A stretch of DNA of 64,000 nt, taken from assembly GCA_006538405.1 (NCBI GenBank), contig BJKQ01000002.1:3100001-3164000 (forward strand). The letters are read 5' to 3'. Shown here in pieces: positions 12,733 to 24,400 of this stretch. This DNA comes from Hansfordia pulvinata (lineage: Eukaryota > Ascomycota > Sordariomycetes > Xylariales). Numbering within the stretch: the stretch's first letter is position 1; each line of letters begins with the position of its first letter. Both the position numbers and the translations under genes were made by a program. The notes below the pieces were generated by a model. The model saw only the letters and a program-made list of their open reading frames with translations, was not told where the DNA came from and made no database searches.

Positions 12733-13635
12733 ATGACCGACTCTCCCGCCGCCGTCGCCGCCGCCGGCGAGCCCGCCGAGGCGCAGTCTCCAAGCACCAA
12801 GACCACCACCACCACCACCACCACAACGACCGCCGCTCCCACCGACACCCCCGCAGACACGACAGCCGCACCGGCGGACAAGGCCAAGGAGCGCATGGCC
12901 CGCTTCCGCGCCTTGCAGGCCCGGGCCAAGACCTCGTCGGACCAGAACCTGCAGGAGGCGTCCAAGGAGTCGAAGCGCATGGCCACCGACCCCTCGGCCC
13001 TTTCCGCCCTGGGCCGCCGGCGCGACATCGCCTCGCACAAGCTGCTGAAGGCCGAGACGGAGGAGGCCGGCGAGGACTTTGAGCGCAAGCGCGCCTGGGA
13101 CTGGACCGTCGACGAGAGCGAGCGCTGGGACAAGCGCCTGAAGAAGAAGCAGGCCGCCCGCGACAACACCTCGTTCCAGGACTACCGCGCCGAGGCCAAC
13201 AAGGCCTACAAGCGCCAGGTCCGCGCGAACCTCGACAGCACCCGCGCGCCCGAGAACCGCGAGGCCTACGACCGCGCCAAGATGGCCGCCGTGGAGAGCG
13301 CCGCCGCCAGCGGGGGCCTGGACATTGTCGAGACCGAGGACGGCGAGCTCGTGGCCGTCGACCGCGACGGCAGCTTCTACTCGACCGCCGACTCGACCTC
13401 CTTCGCCTCCAACAAGCCCGACCGCGCCGCCGTCGACCGCCTCGTCGCCGACATGAAGAAGGCCGAGGAGGCCCGCATGCGCAAGCGCCGCGAGCGCATG
13501 GCCCAGAACGGCGACGACGGCGACGTCACCTACATCAACGAGCAGAACAAGCAGTTCAACATGAAGCTCAACCGCTTCTACAACAAGTACACGGCCGAGA
13601 TCCGCGACAGCTTCGAGCGCGGCACCATGATATGA
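12733..13635 (+). CDS. SYF2: Pre-mRNA-splicing factor SYF2
   Basis: Single exon, 300 aa. SYF2 is a component of the spliceosomal NineTeen/Prp19-associated complex (with Clf1/Syf1) and acts in the nucleus. The N-terminus (residues 1-50) is low complexity with a run of ten Thr. The SYF2 domain follows: KERMARFRALQARAK (about 53-67), a basic helical core with AWDWTVDESERWDKRLKKK (about 117-135), FQDYRAEANKAYKRQV (about 144-159), and the conserved C-terminus (NKQFNMKLNRFYNKYTAEIR) that packs into the complex. The start at 12733 was chosen because it is the first ATG fitting the family length; the frame upstream is open to 12562 but not protein-like. It is convergent with COQ11. Confidence 0.93.
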   Translation: MTDSPAAVAAAGEPAEAQSPSTKTTTTTTTTTTAAPTDTPADTTAAPADKAKERMARFRALQARAKTSSDQNLQEASKESKRMATDPSALSALGRRRDIASHKLLKAETEEAGEDFERKRAWDWTVDESERWDKRLKKKQAARDNTSFQDYRAEANKAYKRQVRANLDSTRAPENREAYDRAKMAAVESAAASGGLDIVETEDGELVAVDRDGSFYSTADSTSFASNKPDRAAVDRLVADMKKAEEARMRKRRERMAQNGDDGDVTYINEQNKQFNMKLNRFYNKYTAEIRDSFERGTMI

Positions 13636-14213
13636 GCGTCGCGCCCTGCTCGGGTGCTCTCGTCACTACGGGTGGGGGCCGGCGTGCCATTCGGGGTGTC
13701 GACGCGATTCTTAGTAGCGCATGGGACGGTTTCCCCAATTTTTGGTTTTCAACATTAATCTTGTATTCTGATGCATGGGTACGGTGGGGTGAATGCGGCG
13801 TTCTCTCGTTCCCCCCTTTCACGGTTTTCTCGGGGCTTTTCTTTCCTTCTTAACGACGGTAGATTTATGTTGGCAGGCTATGGTACATTCTAGAAACGCA
13901 ATCATGATGATGGAAAGAATAAAAAACCAGAACTCTTCCGAGTCTTCACGCGCCCGTAGCGTTTCGTCTGTGTCGAGTGTGGAGTGTGATGCCGCCGGCG
14001 TTGGGAGCGTTGGGGCTGGCCCGACCCATCTATGCGAAAATGACGACGGTAGGAGAGCGTTTTGTGTCAAGGAGCGACAGAGCGGCCCAATCGCGAGAGA
14101 GGTTCGCGTTGAGTGCGTAGCGACGTCAGCCACGCTTTTCGTTTCTCCTCTCCCTCTCTCTCTTTCTATTCGCACCCAAGAACCTTTTGGCATGCGCGAG
14201 CCCTTCCGCCCTT
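13636..14213. other. Convergent 3' regions of SYF2 and COQ11
   Basis: Contains 3' untranslated sequence of the two facing genes. An AATAAA at 13918-13923 could serve SYF2 poly(A) addition. No gene is seen. Confidence 0.5.
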
Positions 14214-15190
14214 TCACAGCATGTTCTTCCTCCACGCCTGGGTGGCCAGCTCCTCGATCTGGGCGACCTCGACAGGGCCGCGGACGTCGGGGCTGGCGAG
14301 GGCCTCGACGAGGGCCTCGGCGACGACGTCGACGCGCAGGGGCTTGACGCCCGCGGCGCCCATGAAGCCGCCCAGGGCGCCCGCGGTTACGGCGTTGAAG
14401 AGGGCTCCCGCGCCCGTCATGGCGGCCATGGCGCCCGTGACGGGCCGCGACTCGTCCCACATGAAGGGGGCGCGGACGAAGACGCCCCGCAGCGACGGGA
14501 ACGCCGCGGCCACCGCGTCCTCGGCCTGCCGCTTCGTGGCCAGGTAGCGCGCGGGCAGCACCGGCGCGCCGCCCGCCGCGCTCAGGTACGCGAACCCCTC
14601 GGCGCCCGCGGCCGCGGCCTCGCGCGCCAGCGCCACCGCGCTGTCGCGGTTCATGTTCTCGTACGTCAGCTGCTCGCGCGTCTCGGGCGGGCGGATGTCG
14701 TCGTCGTCGCCGGCCGAGCGCGACGACGACGACGACGACGGCGGCACGCCGCGCTCGAGCGGGTTGCCCGGGCGGGGGTCGGAGTTGAAGGCCTTGCGCA
14801 GGCCGGCGAGGGGCGACTCGCGGCCCTGCAGCACGCCCTTGTAGTCGGCCTCGAGCAGGATGCCCATGCTGTGGACGACGTAGTCGGCGCCCTGCAGCAG
14901 CGGCGCGTAGGTGGCGGGCCGCAGGATGTCGCCGCGCTCCCAGGAGACCTTGTGCGCCCAGGTCGGCGGCGTCGACGATTTTGTCACCGTGTTCCACTTG
15001 GGCTCGCCAGAACGGCTGTTTGGAGAGGTCAGCGAGCTTGCAGAGCTGAGGGGGGGGGGGGGGGGGGAGACGGCAATGCTGACCTGATGGAGGTGACGTC
15101 CCAGCCGCGAGCTACGGCAAACTTGCAGACTCTGGAGCCGACGAAGCCATTGCCTCCGCAGACGACGAGCTTCTTAGCCGCTGTAGACAT
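14214..15190 (-). CDS. COQ11: Mitochondrial NAD(P)-binding protein Coq11-like
   Basis: Structure is complement(join(14214..15015,15084..15190)), 302 aa, with a 68-base intron that contains an 18-base G run (donor GTCAGC, acceptor ACAG). Exon 1 carries the Rossmann nucleotide-binding loop GGNGFVG at residues 12-18; exon 2 continues with SRSGEPKW. This is the atypical short-chain dehydrogenase/NDUFA9-like fold of yeast YLR290C (Coq11), a partner of the ubiquinone-synthesis complex at the mitochondrial inner membrane. Other conserved stretches are YENMNRDSAVALA and YLATKRQAEDAV (a Tyr-x3-Lys motif). A low-complexity Ser6/Asp4 insert sits in the middle. A generic SDR or complex I 39-kDa homologue is the alternative; the latter is longer. 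Confidence 0.85.
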
Positions 15191-16185
15191 GGCTGCGTGT
15201 GTGTTGTGGCGTTGGGGTTGGTGTCAGAGGTGCGAAGGGGCAAGTGGGAGGTTGTTGAGAGCTGACGGGGGTGGTTTGAAATATCGGGTTGCTATCAAGT
15301 TGTCTTGAGCTGTCTGTACTCGTACGATGGACCGTGTTTGAGCCGGAAGAAGCGCGTTTATATACGAGTATATGGGGATTCCCAGCTGTTGCGATGACTC
15401 TAAATTATGCTTCCTGATATTCGGGAAGATACGCAGCATCTGCCAAGCCCACGGTGAGAGCAGAGTGAGGACGGGCGGAGGGCTGACCAGAGAAAGTGAC
15501 GACGATAACGGCGAAGCATAACTCGGATCATTTACATCATCACGCTTGACCATTTGCGCCACGCTCTGTCCATAAGGTTTGCGTGCTCCGTTACGTTTGA
15601 GGCGAGACGAGCTAGACCGATATGAGCTAGCGCATAACGACGGTCGAGGGCACCCTGTAGACAAAAGATTCTGGGCTTTTGATTGGCCTACATATTATAA
15701 GACCCGCAATATTTTCTCCTCGACGGTTATGGTGGGCTGTTACGCCAGGCATGCGTTCCGCGTCGTCTACGGAAAATGAGGTTACGGTTGAAGTACCTAG
15801 CTTCAAATGCTTTCCGCCTATGGAGTACTCGTACCTCCCTCCGTCCCATTACTGCAGGTGCCCTTTTCGCCGGGTTCGAGCACTCCCGCCGCACTTCCAG
15901 GTTGGCTGCTCGCGCAATACGGTGGGTGCCTTGACGTTGCATCCCTTACGTACATGTACCCTTTACGAGTACTGCTGGTGCTCTCCGTTCGCTTGAAAGG
16001 TTTCGAGCCGATCAACACCACGACCACACATTGCGCCCATCGCATCACCAGGACGCATATCCTCACTTGCCCCCGTCAGCCGCGACGTCGACGTCCAGCC
16101 TTGCCGACCTTGCGCGCCCGCCCTCCGACCCGGCCCGATACCATCTCTGCGCGCGGCCTGGCGCCTCTCCTGACCCGTCGCAGGC
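15191..16185. other. Divergent promoter region, COQ11 / YAF9
   Basis: Shared upstream DNA of two oppositely directed genes. It contains four TACTCGTA/TACGAGTA copies (15317, 15363, 15826, 15964), the densest cluster near a gene pair. A CAG just before the YAF9 ATG could be an untranslated-leader acceptor. Confidence 0.5.
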
Positions 16186-17025
16186 ATGGCGCCCCCGGCG
16201 GGCAAGCGCGTCAAAGGGGTCCAGATCTTCCGCCCCTTCATCTACGGCACGACCGCCCGCCCCTTTGATCCCACCACCAACCCCAAGCCCGCGCACGTCC
16301 CGGCCGACCACACGCACTCCTGGGAGGTCTTTGTGCGCGGCATCGAGGACACGGACATCTTCTACTGGCTGCGGCGCGTGCAGTTCAAGCTGCACGAGTC
16401 GATCCCCAACCACCTGCGCACCCTCGACGCCGAGACCATTGTCCGCGAGAACGACTCCAAGCCCCGCGGCCAGCACCAGCGCGGCTTCGTGGTCCAGGAG
16501 ACCGGCTGGGGCGAGTTCGAGATCACCATCAAGCTCTACTACGACTCCAAGAGCGGCGAGAAGCCCCAGACCCTCTATCACCACCTGCGCCTGCACCCTT
16601 TCGGGCGTACCGAGCTCGAGAAGGAGCAGATGCGCAACGGCGGCGAGGTCGTCGCCTGGGCGTACGAGGAGCAGCTGTTCAACGAGCCCTACGAGGAGTT
16701 CTACAAGATCCTGACCTCGGGCGCCCACGACAAGGGGGCCGCGCCGCCCGGCGCCAAGGGCAAGGGCAAGGGCAAGGCCGCCCCGGCCTCCTCCGCGGCC
16801 GCCTCGGCCGGCGCGGTCAAGGAGCGCAGCGCCATGATCCCGCAGTCGGTCAAGCCCGGGCAGCCCTTCAGCAGGGACACGGAGGCCCTGGAGATCAAGC
16901 GGCTCAAGGAGGCCGAGGAGCAGGTCAACGAGATGATCCTCCAGATGAACAAGGACATCAAGTCGAAGGAGCAGCTGCTGGCGGGCCTCAAGGCCGAGAA
17001 CGCCTCTGCGGCCTCGCGCGCCTAG
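16186..17025 (+). CDS. YAF9: YEATS-domain protein Yaf9
   Basis: Single coding exon, 279 aa. Yaf9 is the YEATS reader shared by the NuA4 histone acetyltransferase and SWR1 complexes; it binds acylated histone H3 lysines in the nucleus. The YEATS domain fills residues about 8-150: RPFIYG, then HTHSWEVFVRG (about 42-52), the FKLHESIPN segment, ETGWGEFEITIKLYY (about 105-119) that forms the aromatic pocket loop, and LYHHLRLHPFG. A Lys/Gly/Ala-rich linker (about 180-210) is followed by a C-terminal coiled coil (about 225-275), the usual complex-docking region. Length and domain order match Yaf9/GAS41 rather than Taf14 (no ET domain). Confidence 0.93.
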   Translation: MAPPAGKRVKGVQIFRPFIYGTTARPFDPTTNPKPAHVPADHTHSWEVFVRGIEDTDIFYWLRRVQFKLHESIPNHLRTLDAETIVRENDSKPRGQHQRGFVVQETGWGEFEITIKLYYDSKSGEKPQTLYHHLRLHPFGRTELEKEQMRNGGEVVAWAYEEQLFNEPYEEFYKILTSGAHDKGAAPPGAKGKGKGKAAPASSAAASAGAVKERSAMIPQSVKPGQPFSRDTEALEIKRLKEAEEQVNEMILQMNKDIKSKEQLLAGLKAENASAASRA

Positions 17026-18337
17026 GCGGCGCCCAGGGCAGGCAGAGGCCGCGGCGCGTCCAAGCTGCAACGCCGCATGATGGCTCGATCCCGCAGGCCT
17101 TCGCAGAAGAAGCGCGAAACAACAGAGTCTAGCAAAGACCAGGACAGTGACTACAAGCCGTGACTTGGTTGGCTGTGGCCGCGAAGAGACAGGGCAGAGC
17201 AACGTCGCGACAGGGTCGTTTGGTTAGCTGGCAGGATCGCCAGGTCAGCGCCAGGCGTTGCTCCTGACGACGCGAGCGCGGCTGTGGAGGACGCCTCTCA
17301 GGTGGATGGCGTGATGTCAGCCGTGCCCACAAACCTCCAAACATCTTCAAAGAACAAAGACGGCGACTGGAAGGTTACCGTCAGCATTGCCGGGCTTGCT
17401 GCAAAACCATGCAATTCGCGTTCTCGTTGACCACGAATGGCAATTTTCGGCATCGGCTTTCACATCCCCATTACTGCAGTGTCACCTCAGCGGTGGCTTG
17501 GAAGCCGACTATCAGAGCATAACATAACAAAATCCGTTGGGCATTTGCTGCCCATACACGCTTATGCTGCGACGGGTATCCGACAGCACAGCAGCCAGCG
17601 AGTCGGGGAGGCAAGCTATGCAATGAGGATCGAGACTACACCGGCTCGACTGCATCTGGCTCGCCTGCTATTGCATCTATACAGTGCGATATGACGGCTT
17701 CCCCGAAAGCAGAAATAATCACCTGCCCTCAGGGTTGCTAGAGGAGGTTTCTAGTGCTGCGTTTATGGCTTCCGAATGATTCACACATGCCAGACGCGCA
17801 TGTTAATGGAAAGGCACCATGCAGATGCTGCCGTCCACATGGATCAGGAGGCGGAATGGCCATGTTGCCAAGTCTCGATTGGACACGATCCAAGGCGGCG
17901 ATATGTCGAGTCGAGACCACCCACCGCCCACCCACTTTGCCCCAGTGACTCATGTGAGAGATGCACGAGGCAAGGCTCAGGGGCCGCTGGACCTGACATG
18001 ACCTGAAGAGTGGCAGGCCGAGATTAGAATGAGGATAACACGAGTTCTTACTGAAATATGATAAATTCATCACCCGGACCGTGCTTTCCATCCGCGGCGT
18101 GCGTGATATGTTCCCGCCGCCCCACAATCTGGCCAGTTTCTCTGGACATGCCGAGTTGGTATTGCGCATTGTGATGATCACGACTGGATGACTGGTATTC
18201 GAGGTGAGATTTGGATTATACACTACATTCGGACGGGCCGTCTCTTTCTTTACCCCCCCCCCCCCCCCCAGAAGCATACGGGCATCGCAGCGGTTGTCAC
18301 TCTCCGTCTCTCTTGACCAACCCCCCCCCCCCCCCCC
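17026..18337. other. Intergenic region
   Basis: 3' flanks of YAF9 and of the M24 gene. A 179-codon minus frame (17738-18277) has no recognisable domain and overlaps a C run, so it is not called. C runs are at 18253-18269 and 18321-18338; the last C of the second run is part of the M24 stop codon. Confidence 0.45.
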
Positions 18338-19053
18338 CTAATCGATGGTCAGGATCTTCTCCATGAACCCGCCGATCTGGCGGGGGCGGTCGACGAGGTG
18401 GATCTCGAGGATCCAGTGGCGCGGGCGCCCCTCGGCGTCGACGCTGGCGGCGATGGGCTCGGCGTTGCCCTCGGTGATGTACAGGGTGACCTTGTCCTGG
18501 GGGATGCGCTCGTGGGGGAACTGGCCGATGACGTGCCCCGCGATCCGGCCCCCGAACTCGTAGCCCCTCTCGGCGGCCACCTCGCGGGCGAGGGCGTACA
18601 GCTGCGCGCCCGTGATGCCCGGGCCCGAGGCCCGGAAGCGCCGCTTGACCTCGTCCCAGGCGGGCTCGAGGGCGTCGCGCAGCGCCTCCTTGGCCCTCCG
18701 GAGGTCTTCCGGGTCGTCCCCCCGGGGACCACGTAGGTGCGCCCGTAGTCGGCCTCCCACTCCTCGAAGACGGGGCCCAGGTCGACGAACAGGATGTCCC
18801 CGGGGCGGACCACGCGGTCGGGCGGGTTCTCGGCGTAGGGCTCGAGGGTGTTGGGCCCGCTGCGGACGACGCGCTTGTGCCAGTGGGTGCGGACGCCGTG
18901 GCGCTCCGCGCCCAGCGCGTGGCACTCGCGGCTCAGCTGCGTCTCGGTGACGCCCGGCCGCACCACCTCGGCCGCGATGGTGTCGAACAGCGCCGCCGCC
19001 TTGCGCTCCGCGTCGACCAGGGCAGCGGCCCGCTGCTGCTCCGTGACGGCCAT
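18338..19053 (-). CDS. M24-family metallopeptidase (creatinase/APP-like), one-base frameshift
   Basis: The ATG at 19053 opens a frame encoding the N-terminal half, which switches to another frame at a run of six C (18718-18723; six G in the mRNA). One more G would join YVVPGG to DDPEDLRRAKEAL and give a 238-aa protein ending at 18338. The expected metal ligands of a pita-bread peptidase are all present across the two halves: FVDLGP and the following ADYGRT (two Asp), GHVIGQFPHE (His), LEIHLVD (Glu) and the Glu of GGFMEKI. The small size means only the catalytic domain is present, as in short Xaa-Pro-peptidase-like proteins; the substrate is unknown. The intact ligands on both sides of a homopolymer point to a sequencing or assembly error more than to decay. 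Confidence 0.8.
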
Positions 19054-19066
19054 TTGCGAGGGAGGA

Positions 19067-19070
<4 letters not shown>

Positions 19071-19106
<36 letters not shown>
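19071..19106. repeat. GT dinucleotide microsatellite
   Basis: Perfect (GT)18 about 20 bases upstream of the M24 start codon, so probably in its 5' leader or core promoter. Confidence 0.9.
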
Positions 19107-19109
<3 letters not shown>

Positions 19110-21409
19110 GCTGGCTTAGAAAGTGTAGATGATGGGGGAGGGGGATGACGATGCTGTTTGTCGGTTGGGCGAGAGTGGCTGTGACGAGGTTCTGGATGCC
19201 ACGACTCAGAGATCCTTGTTACCTTTATTTATATATAGAGGCGCAAAGGGGCTCATCTCTATAAGGTATCTGAACAAGAAACTCATATAACGCATTTCAG
19301 GCACTAGGTCGTACATGTTGTACTCGAGCAAGCGAGTCGGACTAGACGCGGTACTCGCCCGCCGCCCTCGCTCAAGCCCCTCCCCGCCGGGCATGGCTTC
19401 AATCCTTGTCGCAACAGCCCGCGCGCGCGGGTCGTGTGGGGTTCGGTGGGCACGGCACGTCGTCAGTTCATTAGCACCGAGCAGTGAGGGGTGGCGCGGG
19501 CGGGCGTTCCATCGCGGCCTCGGGGCTGGGATCGGAGCTGGTTGCCCACAACCGCCTCCCCTCCTACACACCTTACCTTACCTGCCTTGCTGCTACTATT
19601 ACATCTTCCGCCTTCGCGCCGTGTATCAAGTACATACCCAGTATCTACATCACATACTGTGGCAGCAGTCTACCAGGCGGCGTTCACATAGGTGAGCCCT
19701 TCCTATTCACACCCGGGGCATCTCATCTATGCCAGTGTGAGTACCAGATACGTGGATATACCGCGGGGACCGAGTCAGGTCAGCGCCTGACAAATAATGG
19801 TCCCCGATTGGCGGTGCGCGGGGGACAGAGGCGGGGCATCGAGCTGGGAGTACGGAGTACATGCATGTACCTGGATATCTGGGTAAGGGCTCTGACTGAT
19901 CCATTTGGCAGGGGACGAGGCAGGAGGGGACAGCAGCTGAGAGCCCTCCAATCCAGCCAAAGCTGTGCCGAACGACCCCTTAGGTACTCCAAGACCGTCA
20001 TATCATGGATTAGGAAGCTGGGCACTTTACCTACAAGGTGTCTACCCAGGTACCTCAGCCTACCGGAGAGCCCCCCCCCCCCCCCCCGGATTTCGCTCGG
20101 AGAGTCCACATACCGTCCATCCATATCGACAACAGAAACGACAATAGTACCGTACCTTCAGTACCTAGGTAAGTAAGGGAGTCAACCTTTGCTCCCGTCC
20201 TTACCCTAAATCCGGAATCTATACCTGTCAAGGCATGCAAGAGCGAGCGAGCGAGCGAGCGAGATGGCACAACTGGTCAATGTCAAGTCCCCCCGCTTCC
20301 GAGAAGCACCCCCACCCATTGCTGCATTCGGGTCAGAGACAGCGAGCGGAGAGGAAGAGGATAGCAAGGAAGAAAGAACGGTCGAGGCGGAGCGGAGGGT
20401 GACTCCCAGTCTCATGGCCGGATATGGTCCAAAGGCAGCGAGCGGAGACAGGGCAAGTCGGACACCGCAAAAAAAAAAAGAAAAAAAAAAAGTCGCTGGA
20501 GCGGAGCGGTAAGGCGGGAGCATCTCGCGGTGTTGGTCATCCCGCTGGACCAAGGCAGTGCTTGTCACCATCTCGCTGGACGCAGCCGGTATTGGGGATC
20601 GCTCCTGTGGGACCGGCTTGATCCCAGAGGCGATCTCTCCGACCCCTCTCGGCGACAACGTTCTTGCGCAGAGTATCTGCCTCGTCAGGGGACGATGCTT
20701 CTTCCTGCGCCGCATCCGTCACTGGCAATCGCGCGGTCCCTCCTCGAGCATCGAAAGAGTCATGGCTATAGTCTCTGTCCATTTATCGGCTCGTGAAGTG
20801 CACATATCCGACGCTGCCTGCCATGTGACAGAACCAGTCAACTTTCCAGTGGCCAACCCTCGGCCCTCAGCATAGAATCGATCTCCCATCACATGTCACC
20901 TGAAGAAGCAGGTCGCGGACTGTCACTTAGAGAGCAGGTAAAGATGGCACAGAATTCAACTGGAACGAATGACATGTGTCAGGTCGTATTCAAAAGGGGT
21001 CAAAGGTAAAACGCGAAAGTCGCCCTGCACTCAAGCAATACGCAGAGGTGGTATATGATACTCGGAAAGCAAGAAAGCAGAAAAGATGCATGACTCCCGG
21101 CGTGAAGAAGAGAAGATGGGGGCCCCGGGAGACGAAATGACAGCAAAACTCCATGGCAACTCCAAGAAATCGTGACACATTAAGCCCAATTCTTTTTGTG
21201 TGTGCAAAGACGAGAGAGAAAAAAAAAAGCAATCCTCGACTCCAAAGACCCCAGACCATTTCAAAAACAAACAAACGCCCGGAAGCATCTTTGTCGTGAT
21301 AATCGTTACTTGGTGACACCCAGAAACAGTTGGAAAAAAAAAAGTGACCAAGAAGAAGATGCGAGTGAGGAGCAACCACCACATCCTCCCCGCCGCCCCT
21401 CCCGAAAAC
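19107..21409. other. Intergenic region
   Basis: No supported gene. Contains GAGC repeats (about 20244-20262), A-rich tracts (about 20469-20491), a C run (20071-20087) and TAGGTA/TACCTAGG-type motifs (about 20040-20175). Confidence 0.5.
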
Positions 21410-24400
21410 TCAAGAATCAAAGACGGGCCCGTAGGCCGGAACGCCGCGGCTCTCCATCTCGTAGACAAGACCCTTGGTGAGCTTCATGTTGGAGATGACG
21501 CCGACGGCCTCGGCGCCGCTCTCCTGGTACATCTGGTAGGTGAGGGCAGTCAGGTCGGGCTTGCCCTGGGTGCGCGTGTTCCAGATGATGGCGTTAGGGT
21601 CGGCGCGCAGGATGGCGTCCACAATCTCCTGGCCAAAGGTCTCGACGGGGTGCGGCGTGGACCACAGGATGCGGACGGGGACGCGGCCCTCGAGGATGAC
21701 GGGCAGGCAAGGGCCGATGCCGGAGCCGGTGGCGACAAGGACCATCTTCTTGAAGAGGGGCGCGATGGTCAGGACGCCCGAGGCCGGGACGCCGCGCGTG
21801 TAGATCTCCTTGGGCGGCTTGTCGATGATGCGCCCGGTCCAGTCGCCGGCGCGGGACACGATGAGCGAGAAGCCGCGCAGCTTGGGGTGGGGGATGGCGG
21901 CGAAGGCGTGCCACTCGGCCAGCGGGCGGTCCGTGATGCGCACGCCCTTGCCCGTCTCGGGCGTGCAGAAGTCAAAGTGCAGGCGCACCGCGTGGCGCGA
22001 CAGCGGCTCCGACTCGACCTTGACCTTGCGCACCCGGCTCCACGGCAGCGCGATGCTCAGCGTGATGACGGCCAGCATCCACACGGCGGGCGACTGCTTG
22101 AGCGCCTCGCCCAGCGGCACCGCCTTGCTGACCGACTGCGTCGCGACGACGACGTGCGCCCACACAAAGCCCAGCGCCGTCCAGCCTGCGAAGCGGTGCA
22201 TCCACTCGAACTGGTCGTGGATCGTCGTCCGGATCTTGGGCAGCGCCATGACGCAGATGCACACGAGCAGGAACAGCACCATGTACGTCAGCACAATCGT
22301 GCCCCCGTTGATCGGGTACTCCTCGTCGCCGTTGCCAAAGTTGATCGACGCCGCCGCCGTGAACACGATCCACCACATGGTCGCCGAGATGGCGCACCCC
22401 GAGTGCACCCCGCCAATGTGGAACACGCGCGCCGCCTGCCGCCGGATGCACAGCGGCCACGACGTCGGGATCTGCGTCGCCGCCCAGAACAGAAAGTTGA
22501 CCACGTGGTCCTGCCGCATCAGCACCGACGCCATCAGGTTCGCCGCCACCGCCGACGTCAGGTCCGGGATCGGCAGCGACCGCTTGTGCACAATCGCCTG
22601 CGACAGCAGCCACGCGAACCCCGCCAGGTTGGCCAGGAAGATGACCGAGAAGAGCCGCCGGTACATGGAGAAGACCTTGTGCCGCAGCGTCCGCTGCCCG
22701 GGGCATCCGTTTTTCGGCGGCAGCTCGTACACCTGCGCCTCCTCCGCCATGACCATGCCCATGCCCGCTTCCGCGCCCTTCTCCGGGTCCGTTGGGTATG
22801 CCGTGACTGTCGTCGTTGTCGCCGTCGCCGTCGCCGCCATCGCCTCCTTGCTGGGGAAGTCGTTGGGCAGCTCCTTGGGGAATTGCCGCTGCCCTTGGCT
22901 ATGCTGGTGTTGATGATGACGATGATGGCGCTGGTGATCGGGTCCCTCCAGAGCGGTGATGGTGAGCGGCGTCTGGTGCGTGGGGACGCCTTTGAGATAG
23001 GCCGTCGGCGGCGGTGATACCTCCTCGATGGGGGGTACCGGGGTTGAAGTCGAAGCTCGCGCCTCGTTGGCCAGCATCGTGATCGACGACGCCTGCGAAC
23101 CCTTGCCGACCGTGTCGGCTGTACACTGCGAAGCCAGGGTGGCCTCCGAGTTCCTCATCACGTTGCCTGCCTTGCGGACGCTCTCGGGCCGCGTGTAGTC
23201 GCCGTCCTCCACCATTCTCTTGAGGACCCGCTTGTCGACCTTGCCATTCGCCGTCAGGTCCAGCCTCTCCATCCACTTCCACTGCGTAGGCACCGCGTAG
23301 TAGGGCATGAGCGAGCCGACAGACGCCTTCAGCGCCTCCTCGTCCACCTGCGTGTCGGACGAGTACACCCCCCAAAGCTCCTCGTTGACGAGCAGCGCGC
23401 ACGCTTTCGTCACCTCCGGGAACCGCTCCATGGCTGCAGACACCCCGTCAAGCTCGACCCTGAACCCCTTGATCTTGATCTGCTCGTCCTTCCGCCCAAG
23501 ATGCTCCAGGTTGCCGTCATCCAGCCACCGGCCCAGGTCGCCAGTGTTGAACATCATGCGTCTGTGGAACTGTCAGCATCAGAACAGTCGCCGCGCATCC
23601 ACGTCTCGGGCCGCCACTCACCCGTCTTGAGAGAACTTGTCCGTCTTGTACCGCTGGGCAGTCAGCTCGGGCAAGTTCAGGTAGCCCCGCGAAACACCTG
23701 GGCCTCCCACCCACATCACGCCCGGCTCTCCGATCCGCGTAGGCTCGTCGTTGTCGTCCAGGATGTAGACGTTGGTGTTGGGGTTGGGCCGTCCAATCGT
23801 GATCCGCGTCCCTCGCTTATGCAAGTGTCCGGTATTCAAGATGCTGATCTCGGTCGGCCCGCACACGTTCCAAAAGTCGGCGTAGGCGGACCACTCGTCG
23901 GCCAGGTCTGTCGGGCAGGGCTCGCCTCCCACCGCAATCGTCTTGATGTTGGGATAGTCTTCTTGCCTGAACTTGGCGAGCACCGAGGGGGTGGCGATCA
24001 TGGTGTCTATCTGCTTGAGACACATGTTCCAGTTGCTCGATCGAAGGTGCAGGGTCCCGCCGTTCATCAGTGTCCCTAGAATTTCCCAAACACCTGTCTG
24101 GGGTTAGCACATGGCTCATTGACGCAGGGGCTGGTCTGCCAGACTCACCCATGTCGAAGGAGACACTGAGGACCTGCCCGACATTCTTGCCGGGCCGGAT
24201 CTTGAGTTTCGACGGCTCGGCGAGAAGCGTGTTGGTAACGCCCTCGTGGCGCACATCGACGCCCTTGGGCTTCCCCGTCGTGCCCGAGGTGTAGATCACG
24301 TAGGCGCCGTCCTGGGGTCCGACTCGGACGCTGGGCCTCCCATCGTCCTGCCGCGACTTCCATATCGCGCCCGCCGTGGGGCCGTCCAGGTCGACGAGAC

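Noticed and set aside
17738..18277. 179-codon minus frame
   Set aside because: Mixed composition without domain, starts inside a C run and has no supporting splice pattern.
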